This document shows, piece by piece, positions 23,951 through 37,105 of a DNA stretch of 64,000 bases. Both the position numbers and the translations under genes were made by a program. The DNA lies in the NCBI RefSeq assembly GCF_030272615.1, contig NC_081410.1, positions 505,902,442 through 505,966,441 of the forward strand, written 5' to 3'. Source of the DNA: Cryptomeria japonica (Eukaryota > Streptophyta > Pinopsida > Cupressales > Cupressaceae). Position 1 is the first letter of the stretch. Every line of letters starts with the position of its first letter. The notes below the pieces were generated by a model that searched no databases, was not told where the DNA came from, and worked only from the letters and a program-made list of their open reading frames with translations.

Positions 23951-24387
23951 CCCATGAATGGGCGTAATTTATTATTACAATTATAATTATATATATTTAT
24001 TAATTAAATTAAGATTATTTTCTTATGAAATATGTATATTCTCACTTTAATGTGTGAGTTTTAGTTAATATTACATAAATATAATTAAAACAATATAATT
24101 TTGAAATCACAATAATTCAAAATTATAATAATTAATAAGTACAATAAATATTTTTATTACAATACTATGAAGGCAAGTACTTGCCACTATGTGGCACTTG
24201 TTTAATATGTGTACATTATTTATTGCTTCATTTATAATGTATGTTTAAATATATTATAATATATTGCTCCATTTATAATCTTAATACGTGGATATTATTT
24301 AATTTAAATATGTACATATTATCTAATATACATGTATATTGGCCCATTCAGGGGCTTTCTAGGGCTAATCTTAGTGATGGAGGGGGA

Positions 24388-24825
24388 TCAGGCAATGTTT
24401 GGGTCAAATCAGAGCAAGGGTGGGTTAAAGTAAATTTCGATGGGGCTTCGAGAGGTAATTCGGGAATCTCAAGTGCAATATGTGTGGCCTATGATGTAGA
24501 AGGAAAGGTGTTAATTAAAGGAGCTCAAAGGTTATTGGATGGAACTAATAATGAGGCGGAGGTGCAAGCAGCATTGCTTGCGGTCGAGTTGGCTAGAAAT
24601 CTTAAAATTTCGAAGGTACACTTAGATGGAGATTTCAAAATTGTAGTTGACGCAATCTCGAGGGACTCTTCTCCGAGTTGGCGTATTAGTAAATTTATTT
24701 CAATCATCTGTTCAAAGTTACTCTCTTTTAAAGATTTTCAAATTTCACATATTAGAAGGGTGGGTAATGGGGTGGCGAACTTTTTGCCCAATGTGGCATA
24801 TGAGTTGGACCCTTTTGTAACCTGA
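24388..24825 (+). pseudogene. LINE RNase H domain
   Basis: One uninterrupted frame gives GWVKVNFDGASRGNSGISSA (first catalytic Asp), NNEAEVQAALLAVELARNLK (Glu helix), VHLDGDFKIVVDAIS (second Asp) and HIRRVGNGVANFLPNVAYEL (terminal helix; usual D/N-x-LA replaced by N-F-L). It ends at the stop at 24823-24825. The frame runs upstream to 24241, but those codons lie outside the LINE boundary at 24341. Intact apart from its missing upstream partners. Confidence 0.85.
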
Positions 24826-25059
24826 TGATGGGATAGTGCTAATGAGGAAGTACTTTGGTCAGCCTAGTTGACTGCTGACATCATTGTCCTTATTGTTTTG
24901 AGGTATTGATGAGGGTACTTGGCACTGAATTAAGTGTATTACGCTTGGAGACTGAACTCTCATGAAGGGTGAAATAAAGTCTGAAGATTTCAGATGGACA
25001 TTGTTGGATGAGAATGTTTAAATCCTCTATGGAAGGTACAAGTCATAAATGAGCCTACA

Positions 25060-25860
25060 TGTATCCATCCTTGGAAAGCGTGTGAAATCTGCCAACTAGG
25101 CTAGGAAGGGTGCAAGGGAATGATGGTAAACTACATTTATGGAGATTAAATGGTTGTTTTAATTTTGGCAGTTTGGTTTTTGTGGCTCCAAGTGAAGTGT
25201 TCTCAAATTTCCAAGAGGCATTGTATGAAGTTAATAATAGGTAAAGGTTAGTGGAGGTGGCATCACTGTCGAAATAGAAAATAATGGAGGATAATTTCAC
25301 ATTGAAAACAAAGAAACAACTTTGTCTGTTTCTTGGACCTGTCTCAGAGCGGTAGCTAAACAGGGTGTTTCTCTTCAAAGATGAAAGATTGGTGAAATTT
25401 GTGCAGAGGATTATGTGGGAAACCATTGGAGTGGTGTAACATCGGTACAAAACCAACATGGACATGTACTCTCTCATCTTGGCATGGGGTTTGGAGTTGG
25501 AAAATCATGCGGAACACGTTACGAAGGTGATGATTGCCATTATCCTGGAATATTACCACTTGGGAATGGAGTCAATTATCGAGAGGGTGGTTCCTGATGT
25601 TGGTTTTGACATTTGTGAAGGTATTGAGAATTTTCATGATGTGGTCGAGGAAAATTTCATCTCGTTTGTGAGGTGGCATGATGATGATATGAAGGCATGA
25701 GTCAGAGAGGAGGTGTGCATTGGATGGGATGCCCAAAAGGTTTTCGTGGACTTGATGGAGGTTGAAGTTTCACTGCAACATTCCATAGAGGAGGCGAGAG
25801 CGATGAAATGTGGAGGACAAAAGACAAGAAAGAGAAAGCAAGTCGCGAATGAACCATAGC
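25060..25860 (+). pseudogene. Additional ORF downstream of LINE RNase H, function unknown
   Basis: After the RNase H stop the LINE carries a second long frame, broken only by about four stops (for example TAG at 25293-25295 and TGA at 25699). It reads GSLVFVAPSEVFSNFQEALY, then MEDNFTLKTKKQLCLFLGPV, MDMYSLILAWGLELENHAEH, then IENFHDVVEENFISFVRWHD, and ends near GGQKTRKRKQVANEP, a basic nuclear-signal-like tail. I recognise no family. The LINE at 1-4122 has no counterpart, as its RNase H ends about 115 bp from the A-run. Confidence 0.45.
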
Positions 25861-26038
25861 AATTTCTTCGAGTAGATTCCAATGGTTTGTTCTTTGTTAC
25901 ATGGTGTTTTTTCTTGTTTCTGGTCTGTGCGGTTAATCCCTGTAGGTTTTTATAGCTTTTTTGATGCATATCATACAAAACTTTATAAACTTTAATAAGT
26001 TGGGATGTTGTATTGAAGGAATTTTGTATGCTCGTAGT

Positions 26039-27212
26039 TGTAACATCCTAAAATTGCACCCCTTGCAATTTTTGACTTCATTTGGGTCTTCGCCATAGTG
26101 TTTGCACCCCTTGACCTGATCAAAGACCTGATTATGCTCATACATATCAAAAAAATCATGTAATTCATTGATGCACTATGCCTGCACCTTGATCCTGCCC
26201 CAAATTAGGGCAAGACCAGGGTGTGGCGCCCTGGTCCCCCTTAATGGGGACCTATCTTGGACCCCTCTCCCTCTCCTACCTCAAATTTGAAGTGGTAAAA
26301 TCCCCTCTATGTCGGCTCATGTCGCAAAATTAGTCAATTAATCCTACGGGCAAGTATATAAGAGAGATTTGCCATCTCATTTGAATATCCATCCATCTAT
26401 TATGCACACACAAGAGATCAAGCATGCAAGTATTCAAGAGAAATTGAGCATTTTTCAATCTTCCTTCAATCTTTGGAGCAGCAATAGAGTCGATATTTCA
26501 AGCATTGAAGAGGAGATCATCATTCTAATTCATGAAATCATAATCCCATGTGGAGGCAAGCAAAACTTCACAAGGAGGTATAAATATTTCATTTTCAATC
26601 AATTTAACATCCCCTCAAAGAGGAGGATTTCTACTTTCAATCATTTCAATTACATTATTTCAACCACTTGGTTAATTCAAAAATTGGGGTTTTACCTAAA
26701 GGCAAACCCCTATTCCCAACACATTTCCCTTTCCTTTTGTGTGTAAGAAGTAGGTGCACAGTTTTACTTCTGGAATTAAGCTTTATTTGCAGAGATGGAA
26801 AAACCCTTTTCGACACGCGAATAGTTCAGAGGACCAATAGGAGGGCGACCTGGTCCGGACACACGGTCCCTACAACTTTTGGCAAATTTCGCAGAGCAGC
26901 TCCGAATCATCTCAAACTTCTCAGAACCATGTGCACGACTGAATCCTGAATCTGTAGCTTGTTGTTTTCTCATACTTTGTCTTCATTTCCAACACTTAGT
27001 CTTAATTGAACTTGTCAACTTACAAAAGAGGGTCAAACACATTTCAAACACAACCAATCTTCTTAGTATTTAGTCCTTGCATCATTTAGGATTGGATCTA
27101 GTATATTCATCCCCCTCTTTTGAATGTAAAGTCTTCCCAAGTGAAAATTGAGCTTAGTGAATTCTCCTTTCCCTTTGGTGGATTTGCTAAGCTCCCAAAT
27201 TTTTGCTTTACA
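26039..27212 (+). mobile_element. Solo gypsy-type LTR inside the LINE
   Basis: It starts TGTAACATCCTAAAATTGCA and ends TTTGCTTTACA, flanked by GTAGT (26034-26038) and GCAGT (27213-27217), one mismatch apart. The start and several internal blocks (CAAGTATATAA followed by ATTTG, a GAAAAACCCTTTTCG block, GGATTGGATCTAGT) are shared with the LTRs of the element at 35363-42328, so it is a diverged relative of that family. Confidence 0.8.
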
Positions 27213-27399
27213 GCAGTCACTGTATATTTTTGGGGGGACGGTGGTTGGTTTGGTGGTTTCTTGGTTACTGTAGGGTGGTTTAAATGGGTGGTATTTTGGA
27301 TGCCTTTTGGTGAGTGGTTTTTATGATTTTGTTTACTTAAAAATGTACTCTTTTAAATATTAATTAAAAACTACTATTACCGATCAAAAAAATATATAC

Positions 27400-28450
27400 A
27401 TGTATATTATTTATTGCTTCATGTTTGTAATGAACTAACCAATTATATGTTTACATGTATATATTATAATCTATCATTTTTTCTTCATTTGTAATGTTTT
27501 AATTGCTTGAATTGTAATCCATCAATTGCTTCAATTGTTAGATCTATTCCCTTAAGCCATGTCCTAATTAGTTTCATCCACTTAATTCGTCCCAATTACG
27601 TCCATCCCCTTAAGCCATGTGCTAATTAGTTCATCCACTTAATTTAGCTATGTCCTAATTAGTTGTATCCCCTTAAGTCATGTCCTAATTAGGTCCTCTT
27701 AAGCCCTCGTGGGTGAGTTCCCCTCGAGCCCTCATGGATGAGTCCATCACTTTAAGTCGTGTCCTGGTTAGTTCATCCCCTTAAGCCACGTCCTAATTAG
27801 TCCATCCCCTTAAGCCATGTCCTAAATTTGTGTGTATATTATTTAATTTAAATGTGTACACATATTATCTAATATACATGTATATTAAATTTATTGCTTC
27901 ATGTTTGCAATGAGCTAACTAATTATATATGTGTACATATATTATAATCTATCAAAATTGATTCATTTGTAATGTTTTAATGTGTTTATATATTTAATTT
28001 AAATGTGTATAGCATTTAATTTATGTGTTTATTATGTATTGCTTCATTTGTAATCAACGTACTAGCATTATTAGAAATCAATTAAATGTGTGTATAAGAA
28101 GACATATTATAAAGTCCATACACATGTAAAACTTGAAGTACTAAAGAAAGCATAATATCCATGAATTGTATTGTTTAGAGAGCACATGTACAATTACATA
28201 ATCTATCAACAACTTCATTTGTAATATTTTAATGTGTGTGTATTTAATTTAAATGTGTATAGTATTTAATTTGTGTGGTTATTATTTATTGCTTCATTTG
28301 TAATTTAGGTCTACGAGCATCATTAGAAATCAATATTTAACACGTACATAAGAAGACATATTAAATAAAGTCCATACATACATAGAACAAAGTATTAGAA
28401 AGCATAATTCCCATACATGTGTAGAAAGCATAATGTCCATGAAATAAGTA
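27400..28450. repeat. AT-rich duplicated region with second CTTAAG array
   Basis: The stretch after 27400 (CATGTATATTATTTATTGCT) recurs from 27877 in similar form, and a block ending AAGTCCATACA recurs at about 28005 and 28250. CTTAAG minisatellite units in forward orientation lie at 27545-27830. I see no gene. Confidence 0.7.
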
Positions 28451-28455
28451 TAATG

Positions 28456-31400
28456 TGCAGGACAAAATATGTCACTGAGAGGGGGGGTGAATAAGTGATT
28501 TCAAACAATTTCCAACTATGTGTGTGCAACCGATAAAGTAATGAAAACACTAGTAATCAAACACACAAAGAACGCATCTCACAACACTAGATATACGAGG
28601 AAAACCCAATGTGGGAAAAACCTCGGTGAGAAATGTTGTTAGAGTTTGCTGCTCCAATCCAGCCTCACAATAAAACATAGTATTACAAATATTTAGGGCA
28701 CCAACCCAAGAAGCACCAACCCCTACTGATTTAGGGCACCAACCCAAGGAGCACAAACCCCTAATTTTATGGCCACCAACCCAAAGGAGAACCAACCCCT
28801 ATACCGAGCACCAACTCAGTGATATACAATGAAATAAAACTTATTACAATGAAAGCACCTTGTTACAAATGGATTTTGTAACACCTCCAATGATTACACT
28901 CCACCGATTATTCAGTCTCACTGCTTCTTTTGCTACTGGTTCACTATTCACTCACTCTGACCCCTTACCAATCAGCCTTTACCTCTCTTGACTTGCTCTG
29001 ATCCTCACGCTGCACTCTATCACTCTCTAATGCCTTCCTACTGGTTCAATCACTACCAGTTTACTTGATTGTTATACACTGTAACAATTCATCGGTTTCC
29101 CTATCTCTATCAGTTAAGGCCTCATACCGCTTCGACCTTCAAATACTCAGTCACTTCAATCTTCTGCGATGAACTCTCAGACTGATTATCTCTCTTCTTG
29201 CTCAAGCACACTCTCTTCTCATAACTGGCATCACATATCATCTCTTCAATCTACATATTTATACATAAGCTTTCCTACCAGAATGAGGTTCAAACTATAT
29301 GCGGTTAGGGTTTATTCTACCTACCATGAATTGTATTAGATCACATCGAATCTCCTCTCCATGATTGACAACCTGCAAAAAATCAAGCTTCACCGCCATT
29401 TCCATTCCTTCCAGAACATGCTTACTATATTTGGCAAGCACAGCTCTGCTTTTTGTCAATCACCATAAATGCTCTAGATATTTGCTTCACCAAATTTGAT
29501 CTACTGCTCAACATCCTACATCGATCCTTACATCACCAATCGCAATCTTATTATGTTCTTCTTCTTTGAGCCGCAAATCTTTGTCATCATCATGTGATTT
29601 ATGCAGACTACATTAAATGTCTTACCAATCACCGACTACTTCGATGATGCATTGTTCACTTGCCACTTGGAGACCACGTGGCATCTCAGTTGGCATCCAC
29701 CTTAGCTCAGTCCACTGTGTCGGTTTAAACTTAGTCACCGACTAAACACATAGTACCGGTATTCCATCTATACTACCAGTCAGTAGGAGGAACACTAGGG
29801 ACAGTATACCCATTATTTACAGACATCCAAACATCAAATCCTAGAGAGGACAGATAGGTTTCCATTCTTCTTCTCCAAAAGGCATAGTTGGTTCCATCAA
29901 ACCTGGGAGCTTTGGAGGAGGACTCATTTCTTGTCATTGTGTTCTTAGATCAGAATCTACCCAAGCTAGAGAAAGCTTTAACCAACCGGGAACCTAAACC
30001 TCTGATACCAATTGTAGAACACAATATGTCACTGATAGGGGGGTGAATCAGTGATTTCAAATAATTTCTAACTATGTGTGTGCAACCGGTAAAGTAATGA
30101 AAACACTAGTAATCAAACACACAAAGAATGCATCTCACAACACCGGATATACGGGGAAAACCCAATGTGGAAAAACCTTAGTGAGAAATGTTACTGGATT
30201 TTGTTCCTCCAATCTAGCCTCACAATAAAATACAGTATTACAAAGATTAAGGGCACCAACCCAAGGAGCACAAACCCCTACTGGTTTAGGGCACCAACCC
30301 AAGGAGCACCAACCCCTACTAATTTAGGGCACCAACCCCTACACGGAGCACCAACTCAGTGATATACAATGAAATAAAACTTATTACAATGAAAGCACCT
30401 TGTTACAAATGGATTTTATAACACCTCTAATGATTACACTCCACTGGTTATTCTGTCTCACTTCTTCTTTTTCTACCGATTCACTATTCACTCACTCTGA
30501 CCCCTTATCGGTCAGCCTCTGTCTCTCTTGACTTCCTCTGATCTTCACCCTGTACTCTATCATTTTTTGATGCCTTCCTACCGGTTCAATCACTGCCAGT
30601 TTACTTGACTGGTATACACTGTAATAATTCACTGGTTTCCTTGTCTCTACCGGTTAAGGCCTCTTATCGGTTCTACATTAAAATACTCAGCCACTTCAAT
30701 CTTCTGTGATGAACACTCAAACTGATTATCTCTTTGCTTGCTCAAGCACACTCTCTTCTCGCAACTAGCATCAAATATCATCTCTTCAATCTGCATATTT
30801 ATACATAATCTTTACAGCCAGAATGAGGTTCAAACTATCTGCGGTTAGGGTTTCTTCTACCATGAATCGTATTAGATCACATCGGACCTCCTCTCCACGA
30901 TTGACAACCTGCAATAAATCAAGCTTCACCACCATTTTCATTCCTTCCAGAACACACTTACTATATTTGGCAAACACGAATCTGTTTTCTGTCAATCAAC
31001 ATAAATGCTTTGGATGTTTTATTCACCAAATTTGATCTGCTACTCGACATCCTACATCAATCCTTACATCACCAATCTCAATCTCATTCTATCGTTCTGC
31101 TTCGAGCCGCAAACCTCAATCATCATCTCGTGATTTATGCAGACTGCATTAAATGTCTTACCAATCACCGACTACTTCGATGATGCACTATTCACTTGCC
31201 ACTTGGAGACCACATTGCATCTCAGTCGGCACCCACCTCAGCTCTGTCCACTGTGACGGTTTAAACTTGGTCACTGACTAAACACACAGTACCGGTATTC
31301 CATCTATACTACTGGTCATACAACAGCAGATTGACTTTTGAGCCAGACTTTTCTCTGTTTTGTCAGTTGCATCACATTAGCCTGGTCACCAAACATGTCG

Positions 31401-31742
31401 ATCCACAGCAAGTATCCAAGGAGAGTTACTTTGTTGCATACTGGTAGCCCTATTTACTGGTTGACACTGCTCTTACCTTCATACCGATAACATACCTAAT
31501 AACATCGTGCCAACATTCTTCAACATTCTAACATACACCAATCTCCATATGCATCCAAGTCGACATACTTACTGGTTGACAACACATCTCCTTGCATATT
31601 GGTGATCATGTTCCTTTCTGTTGTCCCTTGCAAGTTACCGGTAGATAATACTTTTGTATGCATATCGGTACCATACCTTACTTACCTGCCTACACATCGG
31701 TTGACCATACGGGTTGACATCAATGACGATACAATGCCAACA
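28456..31742 (-). mobile_element. Copia-type LTR element, internally deleted, TAATG target duplication
   Basis: TAATG precedes (28451-28455) and follows (31743-31747) the element exactly. One complete LTR spans 30013-31742 (1730 bp, TGTAGAAC..CCAACA on the + strand). A second LTR copy from 28456 breaks off near 29787. Between them, about 220 bp include CCTCTGATACCA (29999-30010), the complement of the initiator-tRNA-Met primer site TGGTATCAGAGG, placed two bases from the LTR. The element therefore reads on the minus strand and has lost its coding region and part of the 3' LTR. CCGGT-rich words run throughout. Confidence 0.9.
29999..30010 (-). other. Primer-binding site, initiator tRNA-Met type
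   Basis: On the minus strand this reads TGGTATCAGAGG, two bases after the end of the LTR, as in plant copia elements. It fixes the orientation of the element. Confidence 0.88.
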
Positions 31743-31747
31743 TAATG

Positions 31748-32312
31748 TAGGTCCTAAAATGTACTAAAGCACATACTATAATAAAGTCAAACCAGTTGCA
31801 TGTACCGAAATAAGTCAATGAAACACATGTACACATATACATAAAAATAAGTACATGATGAAACAAACTGTGAAACATGTACTAAATCTATATCTAGCCC
31901 CTAAAATCAAGAGGACTCCCTGAAATCTAGACTCCTCTTCAATCCACGCAAACTAGGACAAAGAGAATCACTCTGCAGGACAAAAATGAACTTAAAATCA
32001 AATTTTTAAAACTATTTTAATTATTTTAATCTTTTCAACTTAAATTGTAATTTAATCAAAACTAACTAAAATGTACCATATGAGTTTGGTCATCTGCTCT
32101 CTCGTTTGGGTTCTGTGCATGTCCAGGTGTTATGGGGACTGTCAAACTCTATCCTCTCTCATGCTATAGAATAAAAATGAAATCAGAAATATTTATTCAA
32201 TGATTATAAATAAAATTAGGTTCTAGAATTACTAGGGACTGACCCCCCTAAGCCACATGTCCTAATTAGGTGCTCTAAAATTTGTAGAGTCATATACAAA
32301 TATATCGTGTAC
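31748..32312. other. Spacer between copia element and the second transposon gene
   Basis: No ORF is convincing. A single forward CTTAAG-like unit (about 32243-32270) is present. By position this is the 3' flank of the minus-strand gene. Confidence 0.55.
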
Positions 32313-32622
32313 CTAATCATCTCCTAGTCGTGCATCCAAGGGCTCTCCATCAGTATGTGTAGGTGTTATGGTCTGAGTGGCTACATCAGAAGAAAAAGTG
32401 CTATTAACAAGGTCCGACAATGTCAAAAAGAGCACATACATCAATGTCTACTGTAATATAACATGGTACAAATTTTAGATTATATATATATAATTTAAAA
32501 GTAATATTGTTCACTTGAAATGCAACTACTATATCCAAAAATTGATCAAAAGGACCATATGGGTGTGAAAAATCCATCCTCATAGTCATGTCCACCTACA
32601 TAATTCAATTTTTAAGTTTAAG

Positions 32623-32662
<40 letters not shown>

Positions 32663-34125
32663 GAATACAAAATTGGTCAGCAGGCTCATCTACAACAACT
32701 GATGACACTGGAGGAGCACTCGCAATAATTGCAGGTGGAAGATCCGACATGGAAGTTAGTGTCACTCCCTAAACAAGTACCAACATTAATATATTTAAAA
32801 ATTTGTCAAGTGTGATGAACAACAAAAGTTACAACTTAAAATCAATCGTAAATAATTAATTTAAAAAATCAATCGATTTAAATATACCCCAAAAGGTGTG
32901 CCAAGATCCACAGGTGTCAGGAGTAGACTAAATCGATCAACAGATGAAGTGACCAATGTGCCCCGAGCCATGGCCTAGAGACACAATTTACATGTATGAA
33001 GTTATTAAATAACTTTTATTTCAATAATTTATATATGGTTATTAAATATAACTTAATTATTTTATTTATATACATATGTACCTGTCTATCATGGCGATTC
33101 GTCAGATGATCGTCAATACATAGAAAATCAACATATGAACCAATATTATCATGATCAGATGCTCCATGTGCAGCTGAAGTGGACAAATCATGTGCACTTG
33201 AAGTGGATGCACCTGGATCATTGGGACCATAGCATAATCGATTACAGCTAGTACAAAAATGGGGTATTGATGTGTGAGGAATGGATGTATTATCGCCATC
33301 TCCTCCTTATGCTCCTCCATCATTAGGGCCAGCTGCCATATCAAATGTTTGCTCAGTAAGGTTATCAGTGAGCACAGACAATGCACCTAATGTTGATGAA
33401 TAAGAATAGGAATAGCAACATAAGGGGGATCCACAATAGGTTGGTGAGGGACAGGGCAATTGGGGTCCATATGCCCCCAACATCTGTTGTGGCATGCCGC
33501 CACCAACACCCTAGAATGATCTCATATCAAAATAATTGGTTTTTAAACCCAGAATAAACTGCATATAATTTCCTCAAAAAGTAAAGGGGGCACTCTAAGT
33601 TAGCATGTGCTAGTTGGTCAAACACCATCCACGACCGCTCCCAAAAATGATCTGCCATCGTCTTATGTACACACCACCTCATGGATATGCGTGATTTGTT
33701 TGGAGGAATTGGTAGGTTTTTGGCAGCGTTAACAAAATATGGAGATAAGTGGGCTTTCGTTATTTTTAGGTCTAAAATATCTCTATAGGAGACGTCATCT
33801 GAATAAAATCATCACCTCTCCTCCCTCCATGCACGATATGAATCTAGTTCTACATCGATGGCCTTAACTGCATCAATAACGGTTTGCATCAAACCTAACT
33901 ACATCAATAATGCTTTGATGCAAAACGCACTATGTGGGGGAACATATATGGTGCATTTATGATTTCATTAACTCTTTGTTGGATGGATCCAACATTCTCA
34001 TTGATCCTGACACAATATCAAGCCTCGTTAGATCCAGAGGGTTGAGGTGGAGGGTTTTGAACTGGGTCATCTAGAGGGGGTGGAGATGGTGGATTAAGCA
34101 ACTCATCAATGTCAAATTCATCCAT
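32313..34125 (-). pseudogene. Second gene of the large transposon, multi-exon, function unknown
   Basis: From ATG at 34125 the product starts MDEFDIDELLNPPSPPPLDD. A roughly 110-codon block follows (about 33880-33555) with SYRDILDLKITKAHLSPYFV, PPNKSRISMRWCVHKTMADH and ERSWMVFDQLAHANLECPLY. Next comes a low-complexity Ser/Thr/Pro region (33495-33085) with FCTSCNRLCYGPNDPGAST. Further exons can be read between GT..AG edges: about 32974-32889 (AMARGTLVTSSVDRF), about 32767-32672, about 32597-32513 (VDMTMRMDFSHPYGPFDQFL) and a last one ending ARLGDD and TAG at 32315-32313. Stops and frame changes in the first exon show decay. I do not recognise the family. It faces the transposase-like gene across the element, like the second ORF of many autonomous plant transposons. 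Confidence 0.45.
32623..32656. repeat. ACAT microsatellite
   Basis: About eight ACAT units lie in an intron of the minus-strand gene. Confidence 0.85.
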
Positions 34126-34224
34126 GATGGAGATATGTCTCTAAGATGGGAAAGAGCTCTACATATATATACACAAACAATATACACAAAATTAAAAAAA
34201 GAAATTAAAAAATTAACTTCTTAA

Positions 34225-34358
<134 letters not shown>

Positions 34359-34789
34359 CAAATTATTAAATAAAACATAAAATTAAAACTCTAGGTCCAC
34401 ATGTACATGTGTATTAAATGTGTACACACATACACATGTATGTACATACATACATATTGAAAGAAAAACTACGCATTGACATACACCGAACTCTACATAC
34501 ATTATAAAACTACGTATGTGGCGCGTGTACATTAAATCCTATATATCTATACACATGCATATACATACATATCAAGAAAGAAATTACAATCTAACTCTAG
34601 AGATATTTAAAACTATATGTTACACATATGTATATGATACATATCATTTGAAACTTTCAAGCACACATGTACACATGTATTTTAAATAACATTCAAAAAC
34701 TAAATATCTAGATCATCTTTTTTTAAAATACATGTGTACACATGTACTAGAAATTAAATAATAAATGCATGTACATTTTTTATGTCTTA

Positions 34790-35357
34790 AGGGGTCACAT
34801 TAGGTTGAGGATGTCAAGTTTAAGGGGCACTAGATTTCGGTAGAGATGTCCTAATGAGATCTTGAATGTACATCAAGTATGTATACATTGAAATTATGAT
34901 GTACATTGAAATTATTTTAAGGGATTGAATGTAATTGAGGATGTCTTATTAAGTGTTTGGGTCCTAAGATCCCCTGAATGTCATGTACATACATTGAAAG
35001 AATACTTGGTGTCATGTCATAATTAATGTCTTAAGGGGGGCCTTATTTCAGCTAGAGGTCCTAATATAAGATCCTAAATGTCAAATACATGTACCTTGAA
35101 AGTATATTTAAGGGGTCCTATAAATCAGCTAGAGGTCCTAATGAGATCCTCACGTTACATACACATTTCAAAAGTATAAGGGGGTCCATGTGATAATTAA
35201 TGTCTTAAGGGGACCATGTGATAATGAATATGTCTTAAGGGGTCTTGTGATCTAATTAATTATGTCTTAAGCTTGGGTCATGTGTGATAATGAATGTTTT
35301 AACTTGGGGTCACATGTGATTGAGGATGTTGAGTTAAGGGGTCATATTTTGGCAAAG
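34790..35357 (-). repeat. CTTAAG minisatellite array, reverse orientation, left part
   Basis: Units read on the + strand as TGTCTTAAGGGG and GGTCCTAATGAGATCC, the complement of the array at 21400-22115. It is interrupted at 35358-35362 by the insertion of the gypsy-like element and resumes at 42329. Confidence 0.88.
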
Positions 35358-35362
35358 AGGTT

Positions 35363-36397
35363 TGTAGTGTCATAAAATTGCAACCCTTGCAATTTTCGAC
35401 CGCATTTGGGTCTTTGCATTAACGGATGAATCCCTAAGCATGATCGGAGACCCGAAACATGCTCATGTCATCAACAACTTGCATTTTCCATCACTCTGCA
35501 TTGTCTCTTAGTTGTTGTTTGTCCTAAATTAGGGCAGGGCAGGGGCGCGGCGCCCTTGTCCTAGCCCTATTTTGGGCCCCCTTTGGTCCTATCTTGCATT
35601 GGGCTTGTCAATTGTTGAGCGGGAAAATTTTCCCTATGTCGGCCTAAGGTGGGAAATTATCTAAACACCCTTAATTGGCAAGTATATAAGGAGCACTTCC
35701 TCTCCTATTTGCATAAGTTTGACATGGGGATCATAAGTTGCTAAGCGAAGTCGATCATAAGCATTCAAGCATTGAGCATTTCAAGTCTCATTTCAAGGCT
35801 ACGTGTTGCATTCAAGACAAGGATTCAACCATTGAAGAGGAGATTTCTACCAACATTCAAGATATCCTATTTCACATATCCATTCAAGCAAATTCATTTA
35901 CAAAGGTTGTAGGTGTGTAGCTGTAATTGGAGGTGTAAGCTTCATTTCCAAAGACCGAAAAAACCTTTTTCGGCGCACGGTTTTTTCGAAGGACCGTGTG
36001 CAACTTCAACCCGGTCCCTACAACTTTTGCTCAGATTTGTAGGGAAGTTTCATCTCGACATTCTAATGCTAATTCTAGGTGCATAGCTTCATCCCGCATC
36101 TCTATCTCAAGATATAATTGCTTCTTTGTCATTTCTACACGTAGTCTCAATTTGCTTAATTCAACTAGTCTATTATAAAATAGGGTTAATTTACTTTCCT
36201 AATACATTTCAAATTTCCTACAATTCACTTAGTATTCAATCTCTTTCCATTGGGATTGGATCTAGTGAATTCAACCCCTCTTTTAAATGTAATGTGTGTG
36301 AAAAATTGAAGGAATCCTTTGTGAAACTTTCATCCCTCTTTTGAGGGGAGTCAAGTTTTCCACTTGATCTCCCCTCATCACTTTTTACCATATTACA
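35363..36397 (+). repeat. 5' LTR of the gypsy-like element
   Basis: 1035 bp, TGTAGTGTC..TATTACA. It contains a TATA-like AAGTATATAAGG (about 35682) that probably drives transcription, and it closely resembles 41317-42328. The bases after it, TTTTGGTGAACCCAACATC, should be the primer-binding site; I could not assign the tRNA. Confidence 0.9.
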
Positions 36398-37105
36398 TTT
36401 TGGTGAACCCAACATCTTACATGCCTTACATTGAAATTTTAGTTTTCTAAATATTATTTTAGGTGGCCCTATCCATTAGATTTGACCTTTTTAAAATTAC
36501 AATTCAATTTCTTATATTTTTCAAAACCCTAATAGGGTCCTATTTCGACATTCAAACCTTAATTTCGCCTATCTAGAGATCGTAAAATCAATCAATTTTT
36601 GGGGGTTAGCTCTCAAATCATTGTAGCTTTCATCCCTGAAAAATTTCCAAAAAAATTGGGAGGACCATGTGCAACTTCAACACGGTCCCGTGGCTTTTTT
36701 CTCGAAATTTTGAGAGACTGTTATGACTGTATTTAATTGCTTAAATCCAAAAAATTGGCTGATTTTGTCAAATTTTGATCCCTCTAAAACCAAAAACACT
36801 TCCCAATTTCAACATTACAACTTCCAAGGGAACATTTAAAATTAAGTGGTTAATTATAATCTGCCCTAATTTTAATTTTGTCAATTTGAAATTTGAAATT
36901 AAATGGTATCCCATTGGACCTAATTTTAAATTTCAATCTATTTTTATTAATTATAAATCTTTCTTGGAGATTGTGTCATTTCTTCTTTCCACAAAGTTCA
37001 AATTATATCATCATCATTTTCTTGAATTTTGAATTATTCAATTTCGTAAACTTTGTTCCCAAAATTCAAAATTCAAGTTCAAATTTCAAATTTTCCCTCT
37101 AGTGC

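Larger units (their letters stand above)
24341..27393 (+). mobile_element. 5'-truncated LINE with 15-bp target duplication
   Basis: ATATACATGTATATT occurs immediately before (24326-24340) and immediately after (27394-27408) the element. The element starts inside the region coding for RNase H and ends with an A-run after TATTACCGATC (27372-27392). Truncation at the 5' end, an A-rich 3' end and a 15-bp duplication are the hallmarks of target-primed insertion. A solo LTR (26039-27212) is nested in its 3' part, so the LINE itself is about 1.87 kb. Confidence 0.88.
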
